The position numbers and the translations under genes are program-made. The notes under the pieces were generated by a model. It saw only the letters and a program-made list of their open reading frames with translations. It made no database searches and had not been told where the DNA came from. A DNA stretch of 64,000 bases from Trissonchulus latispiculum (taxonomy: Eukaryota > Nematoda > Enoplea > Enoplida > Ironidae): NCBI GenBank assembly GCA_030248195.1, contig JASAND010019989.1, positions 1-64,000 on the forward strand, read 5' to 3'. Below are positions 21,284-32,709 of the stretch, one piece after another. How positions within the stretch are numbered: the stretch's first letter is position 1; each line of letters opens with the position of its first letter.

Positions 21284-21414
21284 TTGCAGGAGTGAGATGT
21301 GACGTTTACAAGGAGAGTGAGTGTAAAGCGGAAAAATGCAAGATCGGCTCTCCGTTGCGGGAGTGAGATGTGACGTTTACAAGGAGAGTGAGTCTAAAGC
21401 GGAAAAATGCAAGA
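21284..21414 (+). repeat. 60-bp direct duplication, 71-bp spacing
   Basis: The segment GAGTGAGATGTGACGTTTAC to AAGCGGAAAAATGCAAGA occurs at 21284-21343 and 21355-21414 with one or two differences. It adjoins the left end of the foldback element at 21416. Part of it (AAAGCGGAAAAATGC) recurs once inside that element's arms. Confidence 0.85.
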
Positions 21415-21415
21415 A

Positions 21416-22368
21416 ACTAGTAACAAAAATGCCCTACCGGTCATTGCTAAAGGGGAGAATAGGGAAATGCTGCTAAAGCGGAAAAATGCCAATAGTTTCG
21501 TGCAGATTAATGGGTACGCAGCGCCGAAAACTGTTGAAACCAGCTTTTTGCCGCAGAATAGGGAATCTAGCCAGCGCCTAAAATGATTGAAACCAGCTTT
21601 TTGGTGCAGAATAGGGAAACTAGCCAGCGCCTAAAATGATTTAAACCAGCTTTTTGGTGCCGAATAGGGAAAATAGTCAGCGCCTAAAATTATGGAAACC
21701 AGCTTTTTGGTGCAGAATAGGGAATCTAGTCAGCGCCTAAAATGACAGAAACCAGCTCTTTGGTGCAGAATACGGGAACTAGCCAGCGCCTAAAATGACA
21801 GAAACCAGCTCTTTGGTGCAGAATACGGGAACTAGCCAGCGCCTAAAATGACAGAAACCAGCTTTTTGGTGCAGAATAGGGAATCTGGCCAGCGCCTAAA
21901 ATGATTGAAACCAGTATTTGGGTGCAGAATAGGGTATCTAGCCAGCGCCTAAAATGATTGAAACCAGCTTTTGGGTGCAGAATAGGGAATCTAGCCAGCG
22001 CCTAAAATGATTGAAACCAGCGTCTGGGGCAGAATAGGCGCCTCTCGCCATCCACCCTATTCGCGTGAACTCGAAGGATTATCGTAGAATGAACTTAGCA
22101 AATAAGCACTTGACATTTGCGTCGGTGCCTGTGTCTTTGTGTATGTGTTAGAGTGCATCGGCAGTTTCTCGTGAAGGAATAAAAACCAGTTTGCTTTAGG
22201 TGGAGGGATGGCCCGTTAGCACAACCAGTGTCAGGTTTCCCTCTTGTACATGTGTACAGTTGTATGTATAAATGACGCATTCTGCTAACCTTAGTTTGCA
22301 CCGGAGATGTGGCGGTATAGGTAGGTTGGAATTTATCATGTTGAAATCTACGTACTTGTACGTTGATT

Positions 22369-22414
<46 letters not shown>

Positions 22415-23380
22415 ACTCGGTGTCGTGGTGTTGAATTTAAGGACTTTAAGTGAGTCTAAGTTACAACTGGGCTTTCTTACATGCAAGGTCATGCTTTGCC
22501 GCATTTCTGTTAGGGCGCCGTAGCTAGTTCTGTTTGGCAAATCGTCTGCTTAATATTCATTCCGTTCAGTGACACCGAAGATCGCACTACTTCGCGCCGT
22601 CACTTGATTCAGTACAACTCATGCTACGGGATTACTTTATCGTCTAGACTCATAAGTAGTATCATTTGCCTTCTCATACATATGTATTATAGTCACACCG
22701 TTGCGATTGAGTACGTATCTGAGCACTTCGCGCGAATAGGGTGGATGGCGAGAGGCGCCTATTCTGCCCCAGACGCTGGTTTCAATCATTTTAGGCGCTG
22801 GCTAGATTCCCTATTCTGCACCCAAAAGCTGGTTTCAATCATTTTAGGCGCTGGCTAGATACCCTATTCTGCACCCAAATACTGGTTTCAATCATTTTAG
22901 GCGCTGGCCAGATTCCCTATTCTGCACCAAAAAGCTGGTTTCTGTCATTTTAGGCGCTGGCTAGTTCCCGTATTCTGCACCAAAGAGCTGGTTTCTGTCA
23001 TTTTAGGCGCTGGCTAGTTCCCGTATTCTGCACCAAAGAGCTGGTTTCTGTCATTTTAGGCGCTGACTAGATTCCCTATTCTGCACCAAAAAGCTGGTTT
23101 CCATAATTTTAGGCGCTGACTATTTTCCCTATTCGGCACCAAAAAGCTGGTTTAAATCATTTTAGGCGCTGGCTAGTTTCCCTATTCTGCACCAAAAAGC
23201 TGGTTTCAATCATTTTAGGCGCTGGCTAGATTCCCTATTCTGCGGCAAAAAGCTGGTTTCAACAGTTTTCGGCGCTGCGTACCCATTAATCTGCACGAAA
23301 CTATTGGCATTTTTCCGCTTTAGCAGCATTTCCCTATTCTCCCCTTTAGCAATGACCGGTAGGGCATTTTTGTTACTAGT
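21416..23380. mobile_element. FB1 foldback element with 650-bp arms
   Basis: The left arm 21416-22065 and right arm 22731-23380 are reverse complements with no net length difference over 650 bp, and every block I compared was identical. Each arm carries about nine units of a 53-bp tandem repeat (GAAACCAGCTTTTTGGTGCA, AATAGGGAAACTAGCCAGCG). The outer ends read ACTAGTAACAAAAATGCCC. The 665-bp spacer has a TA run and no gene. A CTAG just inside both ends could be a 4-bp target duplication, but it is palindromic and so ambiguous. This is typical of foldback elements. Confidence 0.9.
22372..22414. repeat. (TA)n microsatellite in the FB1 spacer
   Basis: A TA run of about 43 bp with one phase break, inside the unique spacer of the foldback element. 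Confidence 0.85.
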
Positions 23381-24420
23381 GTACGTATATAATAATCAAA
23401 ATATATAAATTTAAACTATAAATTACGATAGAGAGGGGTGAGAAAAGGAGTGGAAAGATATCGAAAGATAAGAATGAATATAATATATAATGATATTAAT
23501 AGATGATTTATTGATTAAATTCAAATATTAATTGAAAAAAAAAGCAGAAAGAGAGAGAGAAAGGAGAAATAGAAAATAAAAAGAGAAAAAAAGAAAGAAA
23601 ATAATAAGGGAGAGAGGGAGAATAATAAAACAGAAAGAGGAAGATACTGCGTTCTTGTATATACTTCTCAAGACGGCTTTTTTCTGGAGACAAGTTAAAC
23701 TTTTTCATTTTCTAAATAAAAGAAAAATTAAATACAACTCTAATATATACATTTAAGAATTAATAAACCGTAAAACGTTTAAATTTCGCACTTGTTATTA
23801 ATTATTCAATTAAATATTACATTTCCGTTAAATTAATCTATTCCATGTAAACTTTCAACATCTGCATCTGTTTTCTTTGCTTTCATCAAACCTGTCTTTT
23901 CTAATATATCTTTCAGATTGAAATTCTGATAGCTTAAACTTATATAGTATTTTAATTTGATCATATACATCCTCATGATAAGTTAAATACGTAGTGGGTA
24001 AATGAAATCTGGTCCACTTCTGTCAAATTTGCAATATTTCATGCATGAATTTGAAAAGTTTGGTATACATTTGATGAAATTGCAGCAAGAAATATTGAGT
24101 ATTTCATGTGGAATATGCATAAAATTTAAATTTCCCAAATCTTGAAAAAAGTGAAACTTAAATAAACTGCAGTGTAAACAGACATGGGCTTTTATGTAAA
24201 CACAGCACTATGCACAATCAATTAACCCAAAAATTCTGTGAAATATGGTCAAAAGCTGAACTTATTTCAGATCAAAAATACGGCTAACTCATATGCAGCA
24301 AAGAAATCAGCATCTAAAAATAAACAGTTAAGCGATAAAAGTATATATACACTACAGTGAGTAGGCATGCTTTTTATTGAATAAACAAGCAGTTTTCAGC
24401 TTAAACCAAAATTTTTACAA
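23381..24420. other. AT-rich intergenic sequence
   Basis: There is no domain-bearing frame. A purine-rich GA/AAAG tract lies at about 23535-23645. Nothing else is recognisable. Confidence 0.5.
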
Positions 24421-24439
24421 TTTTGCCTCCACTAGCAGT

Positions 24440-24531
24440 CGGAGCTCCGCGGAGCTCCGGAGCTCCGGTGCTCCGACAGCCCGCATCGGCCGGAGCTCCG
24501 GAGCGGGCAAATTGGTCGACGCACATCACTA
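24440..24531 (-). repeat. GGAGCTCC-repeat end of a TAGTG-type element
   Basis: Overlapping GGAGCTCCG words fill 24440-24503. On the minus strand the outer end reads TAGTGATGTGCGTCGACC, against a TA-rich flank. The TAGTG start and short-period GC subterminal repeat resemble the elements at 55283 and 58761. The opposite end was not found, so only a partial element is claimed. Confidence 0.5.
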
Positions 24532-24724
24532 ATATATATATTATATAATTGGAAATATATACTTGAAATATTTTCTAAATGCTTCAATCATTGAAACACG
24601 GAGGAACTTTCCTTTGACACCTTCTCTTATTACACGTTTTTGGGGTGTCTTTGGCTAGGAATTCTAACCTACCTTTACCCCTACAAAGGTCTGGGAATAT
24701 ATAACCACTGGCCAAGTTGGGGGG

Positions 24725-24850
24725 GACAGGGCTTTTTCTAGGCGAAAAAAGTGGGGGGGGGGAGAAGTGGGGGGACGCCCCACTAGTGGGGGACCCAAAA
24801 AGTGGTGGGGAGCTGTGTTTTTTCGTCGAAACTTTTTGCGAACTTTTACG
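24725..24850 (+). repeat. GTGGGG-rich TIR family fragment
   Basis: GGGCTTTTTCTAGGCGAAAA followed by AGTGGGGGGG and related G-rich words matches the left end of the element at 38451. The downstream AACTTTTTGCGAACTTTTAC resembles a block seen at 27990 and 53925. Confidence 0.5.
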
Positions 24851-25178
24851 CAGTCCTCCAACATTTTTTGCGAATTTTCTTAGCGATTCTTAGTGTATCT
24901 GGTTATATCGAAGGAAACTCAGACTCTAGTTTTCATTTTTAAACAATCGTGTTCCAAGGTGGCCTTATTGGTTATCCTTGTTTTTCTATTTTCTTTTTTC
25001 GCAAAAAATTGCGAAATTATTATTTTTTAGGTTTTTAAAGATAACAGTATAATGAATTATACATAGTAATTTGGGTGCTTTTAAACACATTTTTAACATT
25101 TAACTCATATTATTAACCAAGCTATAACTATTTTTCGAAAGTCGAAGCATGTGTAAGTGTGTTTTCTGTTTTTGCAAG

Positions 25179-25210
<32 letters not shown>

Positions 25211-25212
<2 letters not shown>

Positions 25213-26542
25213 TGAGTGGATTTCTGAGTGGTTCAGATATGGAGTCGTTGTTCGCGGACAACCTTGAAAAATCGATTTTCTTCTTACTATGCCAGTTGAT
25301 TAGGATTAGTAGGCATAGTAAAACCTGCAAATATCAGCTTGTTTTGATGAGCGCTTAATGAGTAAGGTCAATTTTTGTGATTTTGCCATGGCAGCTAAAT
25401 GGCCAATTTTACTTCTTGGCTTTGTTCCACTGTATTGAAAGACATAGACGTGGTACGGTGCTACTTTTGGTCCTAAAATTGTTCATGGAACTCCTATCAG
25501 CGTATCCAATAGGTGTTCTTCTTCAGATGTCATGTGGTTTCGAAAACTGCAGTTTTAAAGGTCACTGACCCCACCAGTCGAGGGTAGCGCGAAGTAAGTT
25601 TATTCGAGCTAGAGAGCTTAGTACTGCTAAGCCAGACGCAATTTTATAATAGTATCATTTTTAGGATCATAATAAACCTGCTGGCCAAAAATGGGCACGT
25701 CGAACCCAGTTTTGAGATGTGGCTCTTCAAAGTTCGAAAAAAAATCGCCGATTTTGGGCCAAAACGGCGATCCGAGTCAAGTTTGGGCTGCCATAGCCGA
25801 CTAACGGGAAAGATATTGAGCATAATATTTTCAGCACATAAACTAGGTACCATAGACAGTGTTTTAGCCCAATTTCAGCCAAATCTGAAAAATTTTATTT
25901 TTTTCGATTTTGGTCATTTGCCGGTTTGCCAGAATTGGTGTTGGAAAATCGAAAAAAATAAAATTTTCAGATTTGGCGGTAAATTGAATTTTAAAATTTA
26001 TCTGCTGAAAATATTAGCTCCAATAACTTGTCCCGCACAGTGAACTATGGCAGCTTATGCTTAGCGTCAAACTGACGGGAAATGTACATTTTTCGGAACT
26101 TTAAGTATCTCAAAACTGTAGTTGCTGGCTTCATTTTTTGGCCTAGCAGGTTATTATGATCCTAAAAATCGTATATTATTTAATTGCCTCTGCTCGTAAT
26201 ATAAAACTCTAATAAATTTACTTCGCGCTCATTTCAATTTGAGTCGGACTTTAAAATCGCAGTTTTCGGAAACTTTTATGACATCTGAAGAAGAACGCCT
26301 ATTAGACCAATAGTAGTAAACTCTATGAAGAATTTTAGAACCAGCACCGTACCACGTCTGTGTCTTTCAATACAGTGGGACAAAGCCAAGTAAAAATTGG
26401 CCATTTAACTGGTCATAAAATTGACGCCGCATCCTAAGCGCTGATATTTGCAGGTTTTTGCCTACTGCAATCCTAATCAACTTAGTTAAGAAGAAAATCG
26501 ATTTTTTCAGGTTGTCCGTCCTAGATGCGAACATCCCAGAAA
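25211..26542. mobile_element. FB2 foldback element with 33-nt loop
   Basis: The left arm 25211-25911 and right arm 25945-26542 are inverted copies that start at TATGAGT..., end at ACTCATA, and close on CGATTTT/AAAATCG. The left arm is about 100 bp longer because of indels. Shared blocks include GGCCAATTTTACTTCTTGGC and GGTACGGTGCT in inverse form. TA runs abut both outer ends. There is no transposase, and the internal frames are short and unrecognised. Confidence 0.8.
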
Positions 26543-26560
26543 TCGACTCATATATATATA

Positions 26561-26760
26561 TAAACTTATGGGGGGGTCGCCAATTTTCGACCATCTCCGA
26601 TTTTTCTCATTTTCACATATTTTGTATTCCCCATGGATCCGCAAAACAAGACAGTTGCGTTTGTTGCAAAAATTTCCCTATCATTCACAATAGTCCTCCA
26701 AAGGTGACCCCGACATGTGTTGCGTTGCTTGGCAAATCATTGTCATTTGCACAACAATAA
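26561..26760 (+). repeat. TTAA-family terminal repeat (R6), partial
   Basis: GGGGGGGTCGCC, CGACCATCTCCGATTTT, CTCATTTTCACATATTTTG and CCCATGGATCC match in order the inverted sequence at 48290-48455 and, in part, 35152-35240, 43121-43200 and 57854-57920. This copy lacks the TTAA at its start. Confidence 0.6.
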
Positions 26761-27064
26761 ATAGCCCAAGATTTGGCTTAAATTTGATGTATTGGCCATA
26801 CCGTAGTCTTTTGTCATCCTATGTGTACACGTCTTCGAAGCCCTTAGCGAGGCATAGTGTCGTAAATACTAAATTGTAGGGATTTGAACTGCAATATCTC
26901 TTAGCAAGATTGACCCTGGACTCTAAAAATTTGTCATGTTTTTGGAACACATATGGGGGGGTATATTATTCCCAAAAATGAGCGAAATCGGTGACTATAA
27001 AATTTGGGGTCTCTTGCGCAAGTCCCCCCCCAGCCCTAACATTTTATTTTTTTGACCAATAACT

Positions 27065-27550
27065 TTGAAATTTGGTGTGGGTGCATACTAGAGGCAGATG
27101 AATTCAAAAATTAAAAAATTTTAAAGTTTTAAAAAAATTTTAAAAATTTTAAAATTTTAGTTTCGTAAGGGGGGACGAAGGGGGGAACCAAAAAATTTTT
27201 GAAAAAAAATTTTGCTGAAAAACTTGCAAACATGAGAATTTCTGGGGCGGTGAGCACGAATCTGAAGTCCGTTTTTTGATTCAGCTTTTCGTTAGCTCAG
27301 GATAAACTTACATCTTAAGCTTACAACTTTACGCTTATACTGAACTAACGAAAAAGCTGAATCGAAGACGGACTTCAATTCGTGCTCAGCGCCCAGAAAA
27401 CCCCTGTTTGCAAGTTTTCAGCAAAATTTTTTTCAAAAATTTTTTCGTTTTTCGAATTTTACGAGCTTAAATTTTTTAAAATTTTAAAACTTTAAAATTT
27501 TTTTAATTTTTTGAATTCATACTGTACTGTATGCACCCACCTAATTTCAA
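27065..27550. mobile_element. FB3 foldback element, relative of 56971-57570
   Basis: The arms are inverted about a centre near 27307. The outer part is GAAATTTGGTGTGGGTGCA against TGCACCCACCTAATTTC. The inner part, GAATCTGAAGTCCG, CTTTTCGTTAGCTCAG and ACTAACGAAAA, is shared with the element at 56971. Intermediate parts are A/T homopolymer-like. A remnant of the left arm alone lies near 59745-59905. Confidence 0.8.
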
Positions 27551-27898
27551 AATATAAAAAGTTAGTTGAGGAAATTGCGCAAAAGACTAAATTTGTACCC
27601 GGCCACCCCCCCCCCCCCCCCTTAATAGCGAAGAAAGATGCTGGGGTCTGGGGGCGGAGCCCCCAGAAGTTGAGAAAATTTGGTAAAACCGAGGAAAATT
27701 CTTAGTGGAAATTCTCAAAAGTTTAGTTTCGGCAGTCAGTAAAATCTTAAAATATCAGCAAACTGCTAAAAGGCTAAAATTGTTTCAAATTATGGTTTGG
27801 CAAATTTTTCAACACTAAACGAATTTCATTACATAAGCTGTCACTAGGCATCCTAACTCGGCTAAGATTGAAAGGTGTCGACGTATAGAGAAATACGC

Positions 27899-28110
27899 GC
27901 CGAAGGCCCGAAAATTTTTTGAAAATCTTAAAAAGTATCAGAAACACGATTAATTTCCATCTGAGACAACTGAAAATATCTACTCAAGGCAAAAAATTTT
28001 TTGCGGAACTTTACGCAGAGCTTCCTAGAAAGTTGCGGAATTTTCAAAAAAGTGCGGAATTTCGCAGTTTTTTTGCAAAAAACAGGGAGGAATCCAAAGT
28101 GGTCTAAAAT
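27899..28110 (+). repeat. Dispersed repeat with a GCGGAACTTTACGCAGA block
   Basis: GCGCCGAAGG, TTTTTTGCGGAACTTTACGC, AGTTGCGGAATTTTCAAA and TTTTTTGC..AAAAACA occur in the same order at 53811-54010. A shorter echo lies at 24810-24870. The family is unknown. Confidence 0.6.
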
Positions 28111-28129
28111 TTCCAAAAATGCAGTAAAA

Positions 28130-28380
28130 ATAACCTGTTTTCTACGTATATTACTATAACTATGCTAAAAAGTGCTCAAAAATTAAGTTTGAGTACAAAA
28201 ATAGACGAGTTTTGACCAAAAAATCCGGCGGAGCCGGAAACGTTTTGAAATTTTGACCAAAAATCCTGAAAATTTGGCATTTTCTGGGTACTTTATAGTG
28301 AGTGGGGGGGGGAAGCCCAAATAAGGGGCCTAGTGGGGAGGAAGGGGTCGAATGGGGGGGGCGAGTATTTTAGTATTTTA
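28130..28380 (-). repeat. GTGGGG-rich TIR family, partial copy
   Basis: TAACCTGTTTTCTACGTATA, a CCGGCGGAGCCGG hairpin, TTTGACCAAAAATCCT and a terminal G-rich run match in order the inverse of 40620-40860. Confidence 0.6.
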
Positions 28381-28470
28381 GTCGCCGAGTAGATTCCCTA
28401 TTCGGCGCACTAAGCTGGTTTCTGTCACTTTAGGCGCTGAGAAATGGCATTTTTCTCGCTACAGCAGAAA
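28381..28470 (-). repeat. Relic of the FB1 53-bp subrepeat
   Basis: TAGATTCCCTATTCGGC, AGCTGGTTTCTGTCA and TTTAGGCGCTGAGAAATGGC correspond to slightly more than one unit of the right arm of the foldback element at 22731-23380. It is an isolated piece. Confidence 0.6.
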
Positions 28471-29123
28471 CTCAATTGTAGGGAATGGAGGGTTGGAGCT
28501 ATGAGCTCCAAGGCATAGCAGAAAGCGCTACTCTTTCTTTCGACCAAACAGGGAAACAATTCGACACTATAGCACGGTACTATCGAGGACGCTGCATCAT
28601 CCTATGGTGTCAGATTTGGATAATTTTGCTTCCCTGGCTAGCTAGGGGCCAAAAATCCTGAAAGTGCCATTTCGGTATTAGAGGACCCAGGACAGGTCCA
28701 ATTGTGGATTTTAACAGCCAATTGAACGTAAAAAACCATTCTCTACACGATAGACTAACAAGTTTTATCAAATTCATCGTTTTTAGCATTTTTCAAAAAT
28801 TGTCGTATGTATATGTTTTAAACTTTATGAAACCTGTCCGTTTGATGCTGCATTTTCAATGGCACATGAAAACTCAAAAAAGGTACCTAGATCGGGTTTT
28901 TTGATTTATACTAGCTAAAAAAATAGTTGAATTTTACACCGGAAGTGTCAGAATAGCGCTACGGCAATTTTTGAGACCTGTGAGGGGTGGGTTTCCCCCC
29001 CCATTTGGTTTTTCCCCCCATTGGGTTTTTCCCCGCTACTTTTTGCATTATACCGACCTAACGGTACAACCTAGAGAATTGCAAATGGGCTTAAAAGAAA
29101 GATCTAAGTACGCCAAGTACGAT

Positions 29124-29381
29124 CACTAGCGTAGCCAGAAAAAATTTTCGGAGGGGGGCAAGCCAAAAATGCTCTGAAATTTCTACCGCAACTAAACAGT
29201 TGGTGGAAATTTTCAATCTAAATCTGGAGCTTTTTGAGATATTTTCGTTCAAAAGTAGCGCGGCAGGCGAAAATTTTCGAAATATTTATTTCCGCTGCTG
29301 CTACTCGTTAAAAATTTTTCTTTTGTCTCCGATTCCGGGGGAGGGCATGCCCCCCTCGCCCCCCCCCTGGCTACGCGCCTG
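29124..29381. mobile_element. hAT-like MITE with 8-bp target duplication
   Basis: It starts CACTAGCGTAGCCAG and ends CTGGCTACGCGCCTG. A perfect duplication AGTACGAT flanks it at 29116-29123 and 29382-29389. The 258-bp interior is non-coding. The ends are the same as in the larger elements at 40224-41452 and 43532-47643, so it is probably an internally deleted member of that family. Confidence 0.9.
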
Positions 29382-29471
29382 AGTACGATGGTATATAAAG
29401 TTCTCATCTAGCCCTTATAATAAAGAAGTTCCAGCCAAAATCCGAAAATGTGGATTTCTCCCCCCATGGCT

Positions 29472-30840
29472 ATATTATGTAGGGGCGCGATAGCGCCCCT
29501 ACATAATATGGGTATAAAGGCGTCTGCGTGGCCCCCTGGAGACAGTGTTGGCCTGGTGCCAGCTAATTAGAGGTCCGGGAGGGGTAAAAAGGTTACCATC
29601 GTAAAGTACTCGAGCATTACTACAAGTATCACCATACTTTTGGTTAAAATTCCAGTCTTCGAAATTTTGCACTAGGCGGGAGTTACCGTGCGTTTGTTTT
29701 TTTCTCGGTTAATAACGCTTTTCGGAAGTGCATATGTCAGCGCAGTGTTGGAACGATATGGGCATTTTGGCCCAATACTACTATTATATGTTGGTAGACA
29801 GTATCCCCCCATGCTACCTTTTTTGGTCATTTTGGCACCTGGCCAATTTGGCTCAGGGCCAAGGCCCCAAAGTCGGACTTTCTCTATTTTGGCACTTCGG
29901 TTGTGGTGGACTTTTTTTCACAGGCTAGCAGCTAGATCGGTTTGGTTCTACTTTTACTAGAAATGGCCTAAAAGTCACTAAAAACGGCGTTTCTCGGCCT
30001 TGGAGTGGTACTCACATATAGTAAATCGGGGTCGCTGAAAACGGTGAGCATACTGCTGAGGTCGGTGGGTGTGACCGCTGACCCACAGCGCCCACCCACA
30101 GTGGGTCCGGTGTGGGTGAAAAATGAAAGTCTTCAAAAGTGGTCAAGTTTGGTATCAAATGAAAGCCCTTGGCGAGGCGGTCACCTTTTGTCATTATGCC
30201 ACCCACAAAAAGTGGCCCCCGCCGACCTGTGGGTGGGTGCCCCACCCACAGTGGGTCCGGTGTGGGTCAAAAATGAAAGTCTTCAAAATTGGTCAAGTTT
30301 GGTATCAAATGAAAGCCCTTGGCGAGGCGATCAACTTTTGTCATTATGCCACCCACAAAAAGTGGCCCCACCGACCTGTGGGTGGGTGCCCCACCCACAG
30401 TGGGTCCGGTGTGGGTCAAAAATGAAAGTCTTCAAAAGTGGTCAAGTTTGGTATCAAATGACAGCCCTTGGCGAGGCGATCACCTTTTGTCATTATGCCA
30501 CCCACAAAAAGTGGCCCCCGCCGACCTGTGGGTGGGTGCCCCACCCACAGTGGGTCCGGTGTGGGTCAAAAATGAAAGTCTTCAAAAGTGGTCAAGTTTG
30601 GTATCAAATGAAAGCCCTTGGCGAGGCGATCAACTTTTGTCATTATACCACCCACAAAAAGTGGCTCCGCCGACCTGTGGGTGGGTGGCCGGCGTGGGTC
30701 AAAAATTAAAGTCTTCAAAAGTGGTCATGTTTGGTATTAAATGAAAGCCCATTTGCTCACATTTGCCCTGCCTATTGCATTGTTGAAGCTCCTTATCTGC
30801 GTTAGCTCACTGCTGGAAAGGGAACCTTTAAAATGACAGA
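29472..30840 (+). repeat. R3 hairpin/minisatellite element
   Basis: It opens with a perfect palindrome (arms 29472-29488 and 29493-29509, ATATTATGTAGGGGCGC, loop GATA). About 600 bp of unique sequence follow, then the ~150-bp minisatellite at 30110-30745. The right boundary is set only by the start of foldback FB-A at 30844. The layout parallels R1 and R2. Confidence 0.55.
30110..30745 (+). repeat. 149/150-bp minisatellite
   Basis: The TGA of TCAAATGAAAGCCC recurs at 30160, 30310, 30459 and 30609, with a last shortened unit at 30742. The units share CCCACCCACAGTGGGTCCGG, GTCTTCAAAAGTGGTCA and GCCACCCACAAAAAGTGGC. The ~45-bp core around GGTATCAAATGAAAGCCC matches the other minisatellites in this window. 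The open frames across it are by-products. Confidence 0.9.
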
Positions 30841-30843
30841 AGG

Positions 30844-31626
30844 ACAAGTAATAAAAATGCTCCTCCGGAGCATGAAAAAGTAATATGGATAGTCAGTGGT
30901 GAGGTTGTAAAATCAAGAGAGGACTAGTCTTAAAAATGCTTATTATAGGGCTAGGTTCAAAAAAAGAAGAGGACCAGGTTGTGGGCGAATTAATATGGGC
31001 ACAGCTTCGCCGAGCAACCCATATTCGCGGGCTTTCACGCTTCGCCATGGCGATTGCCATATATATATATATACAAATCTATTAATGTCAGTCAATAATT
31101 ACAATTCCAGCAGTTATATATACGTAAACTATATAGTATAGAATTTGGTTGTGCTGGACTACGACAAGGAACGAGAAAAAACCAAGGCTATGATGCTATG
31201 ATTGTAACGCTAACGGTTGAATAGAAATAGAAGATCGTCGGAGAGTGTCCTGATCCTGAAGTTATTGTTGAAATATATACTTTTCTTATAAATGGTTAAA
31301 AGGCTCAGTAGATAAATATTAAGAGTTTATCGAAAGAAATGTTTGCATCCACTAAAACTCGTTTATCATAGTCGTATGTTATTTACGTATATAGCCTACC
31401 TATATCTGAACACTGGTACGTATAACTTTTTCAGTCCGCGAATATGGGTTGCTCGGCGAAGCTGTGCCCATATTAATTCGCCCACAACCTAGTCCTCTTC
31501 TGTTTTTGAACCTAGCCAGCCCCATATTAAGCATTTTTAAGACTAGTCCTCTCTTGATTTTACAACCTCACCACTACCCATATTACTTTTCCATGCTCCG
31601 GAGGAGCATTTTTATTATATACTTGT
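30844..31626. mobile_element. FB-A foldback element
   Basis: The left arm 30844-31030 and right arm 31436-31626 are inverted copies of about 190 bp with scattered differences and a 4-bp TATA insertion near the right end. The outer terminus is ACAAGTAATAAAAATGCTCC and the inner end ATATTCGCGG/CCGCGAATAT. The 405-bp spacer is AT-rich and has no gene. Confidence 0.85.
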
Positions 31627-32385
31627 ATATATATATACTTATATTTTGTTAATTTATTTTCAGGGCTCAATTACAGTTTTCTTTGGCAATTATGTTGCTT
31701 TTGCCATTTTGTACACTGTTGGAAATGTTATCTCTTTAATCAGGTTTGATTTAGCAATGTTTCGCTTGCTTTAGTTTTTAAATTTATCGCGGAGGTAGGG
31801 TAGTCGTGCATTAAACATGGAATAGGACAAGAGGAAAAATGCTCCCATGGAGCATGAAAAATGCAATACGTACGTAAGGTGATATCATATTGGTCGCGGC
31901 AGCTGCTGAGCACAGTCCAAAATACGTCCCTCGGCCCATATGTCCTTCATATCGTGGCACAAAAAGAACTTTTGGCCAATTCTTCAGTTTTGAGAAATCG
32001 ATGTTCAAAAAGTTTTGATCTATATTCATTCTGTTAGATATCGGCATGTCAGAGAATTTCTGCTTTTTTCCCTAATTTTGCCAGTTTCGTAAGCTTATGT
32101 GAATGTACAGATAATAAGCTTTAAAACAATGTATAAAGCTCTTTCCAACTCCCAAAATTGCGAAGGTTATAGCGTTTCAAAGAATTACCACAAAAGCACT
32201 GCACAAAAGGATGTTACCACCTTAAGCACTATTTTTGCACTAAAAAACGAACTTTTTTGGCGATTACTATAAAAATAGCGCTAGAGATTTTTTAAATTTT
32301 CGCCCCCCCCCCCAAGAATGACTTGCCCCCCGATGGGCCCCCGCCAAAGAGCCCCCCCCCAAGAAAAATTCCCTAGAATAAGCCC
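31627..32385. other. Non-coding stretch with one more ACAAG-type terminus
   Basis: At 31827-31860 GACAAGAGGAAAAATGCTCC and an inverted GGAGCATGAAAAATGC resemble foldback termini, and GGTCGCGGCAGC at 31894 resembles the R1 hairpin. The remainder shows nothing I recognise. Confidence 0.45.
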
Positions 32386-32709
32386 AGGAGGTCCATAGTA
32401 GGCTTTACCTGGCCTCTCAAAACTTTGTCTGTAGGGGTTTTCTGGTGTGCCCAGCCCAGCTCATTCCCTGTAATCGTCTTGCCGTCCGACGTACTTATTT
32501 TGCTGGGCTGGTTCCACTTTGCTGTTGGAAGGGTCAATCGGGTGGGGGGTCAAGTGGTCAAAAATAAAATTTTTCAAAAGTAGTCATATTTGGTTTCAAG
32601 TGAAAGCCCTAAGTGAGCTGAGCAACTTTTGTCATAGAACTGCGTACCCAAAGTGGCTGTAGAGTGCTTGGTGGGGTGGGGTGGGGACTTGGCGATTTTT
32701 GGTCATAAA

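Noticed and set aside
21520..22045. Regular 53-bp repeats resembling a CRISPR array
   Set aside because: The whole unit is repeated with no unique spacers, it is mirrored in the right arm, and the genome is eukaryotic. It is a foldback subrepeat array.
30005..30744. 234-codon frame and overlapping 141-codon frame
   Set aside because: It is translation of four ~150-bp minisatellite units. It has no domain, and the frames overlap each other with the same content.
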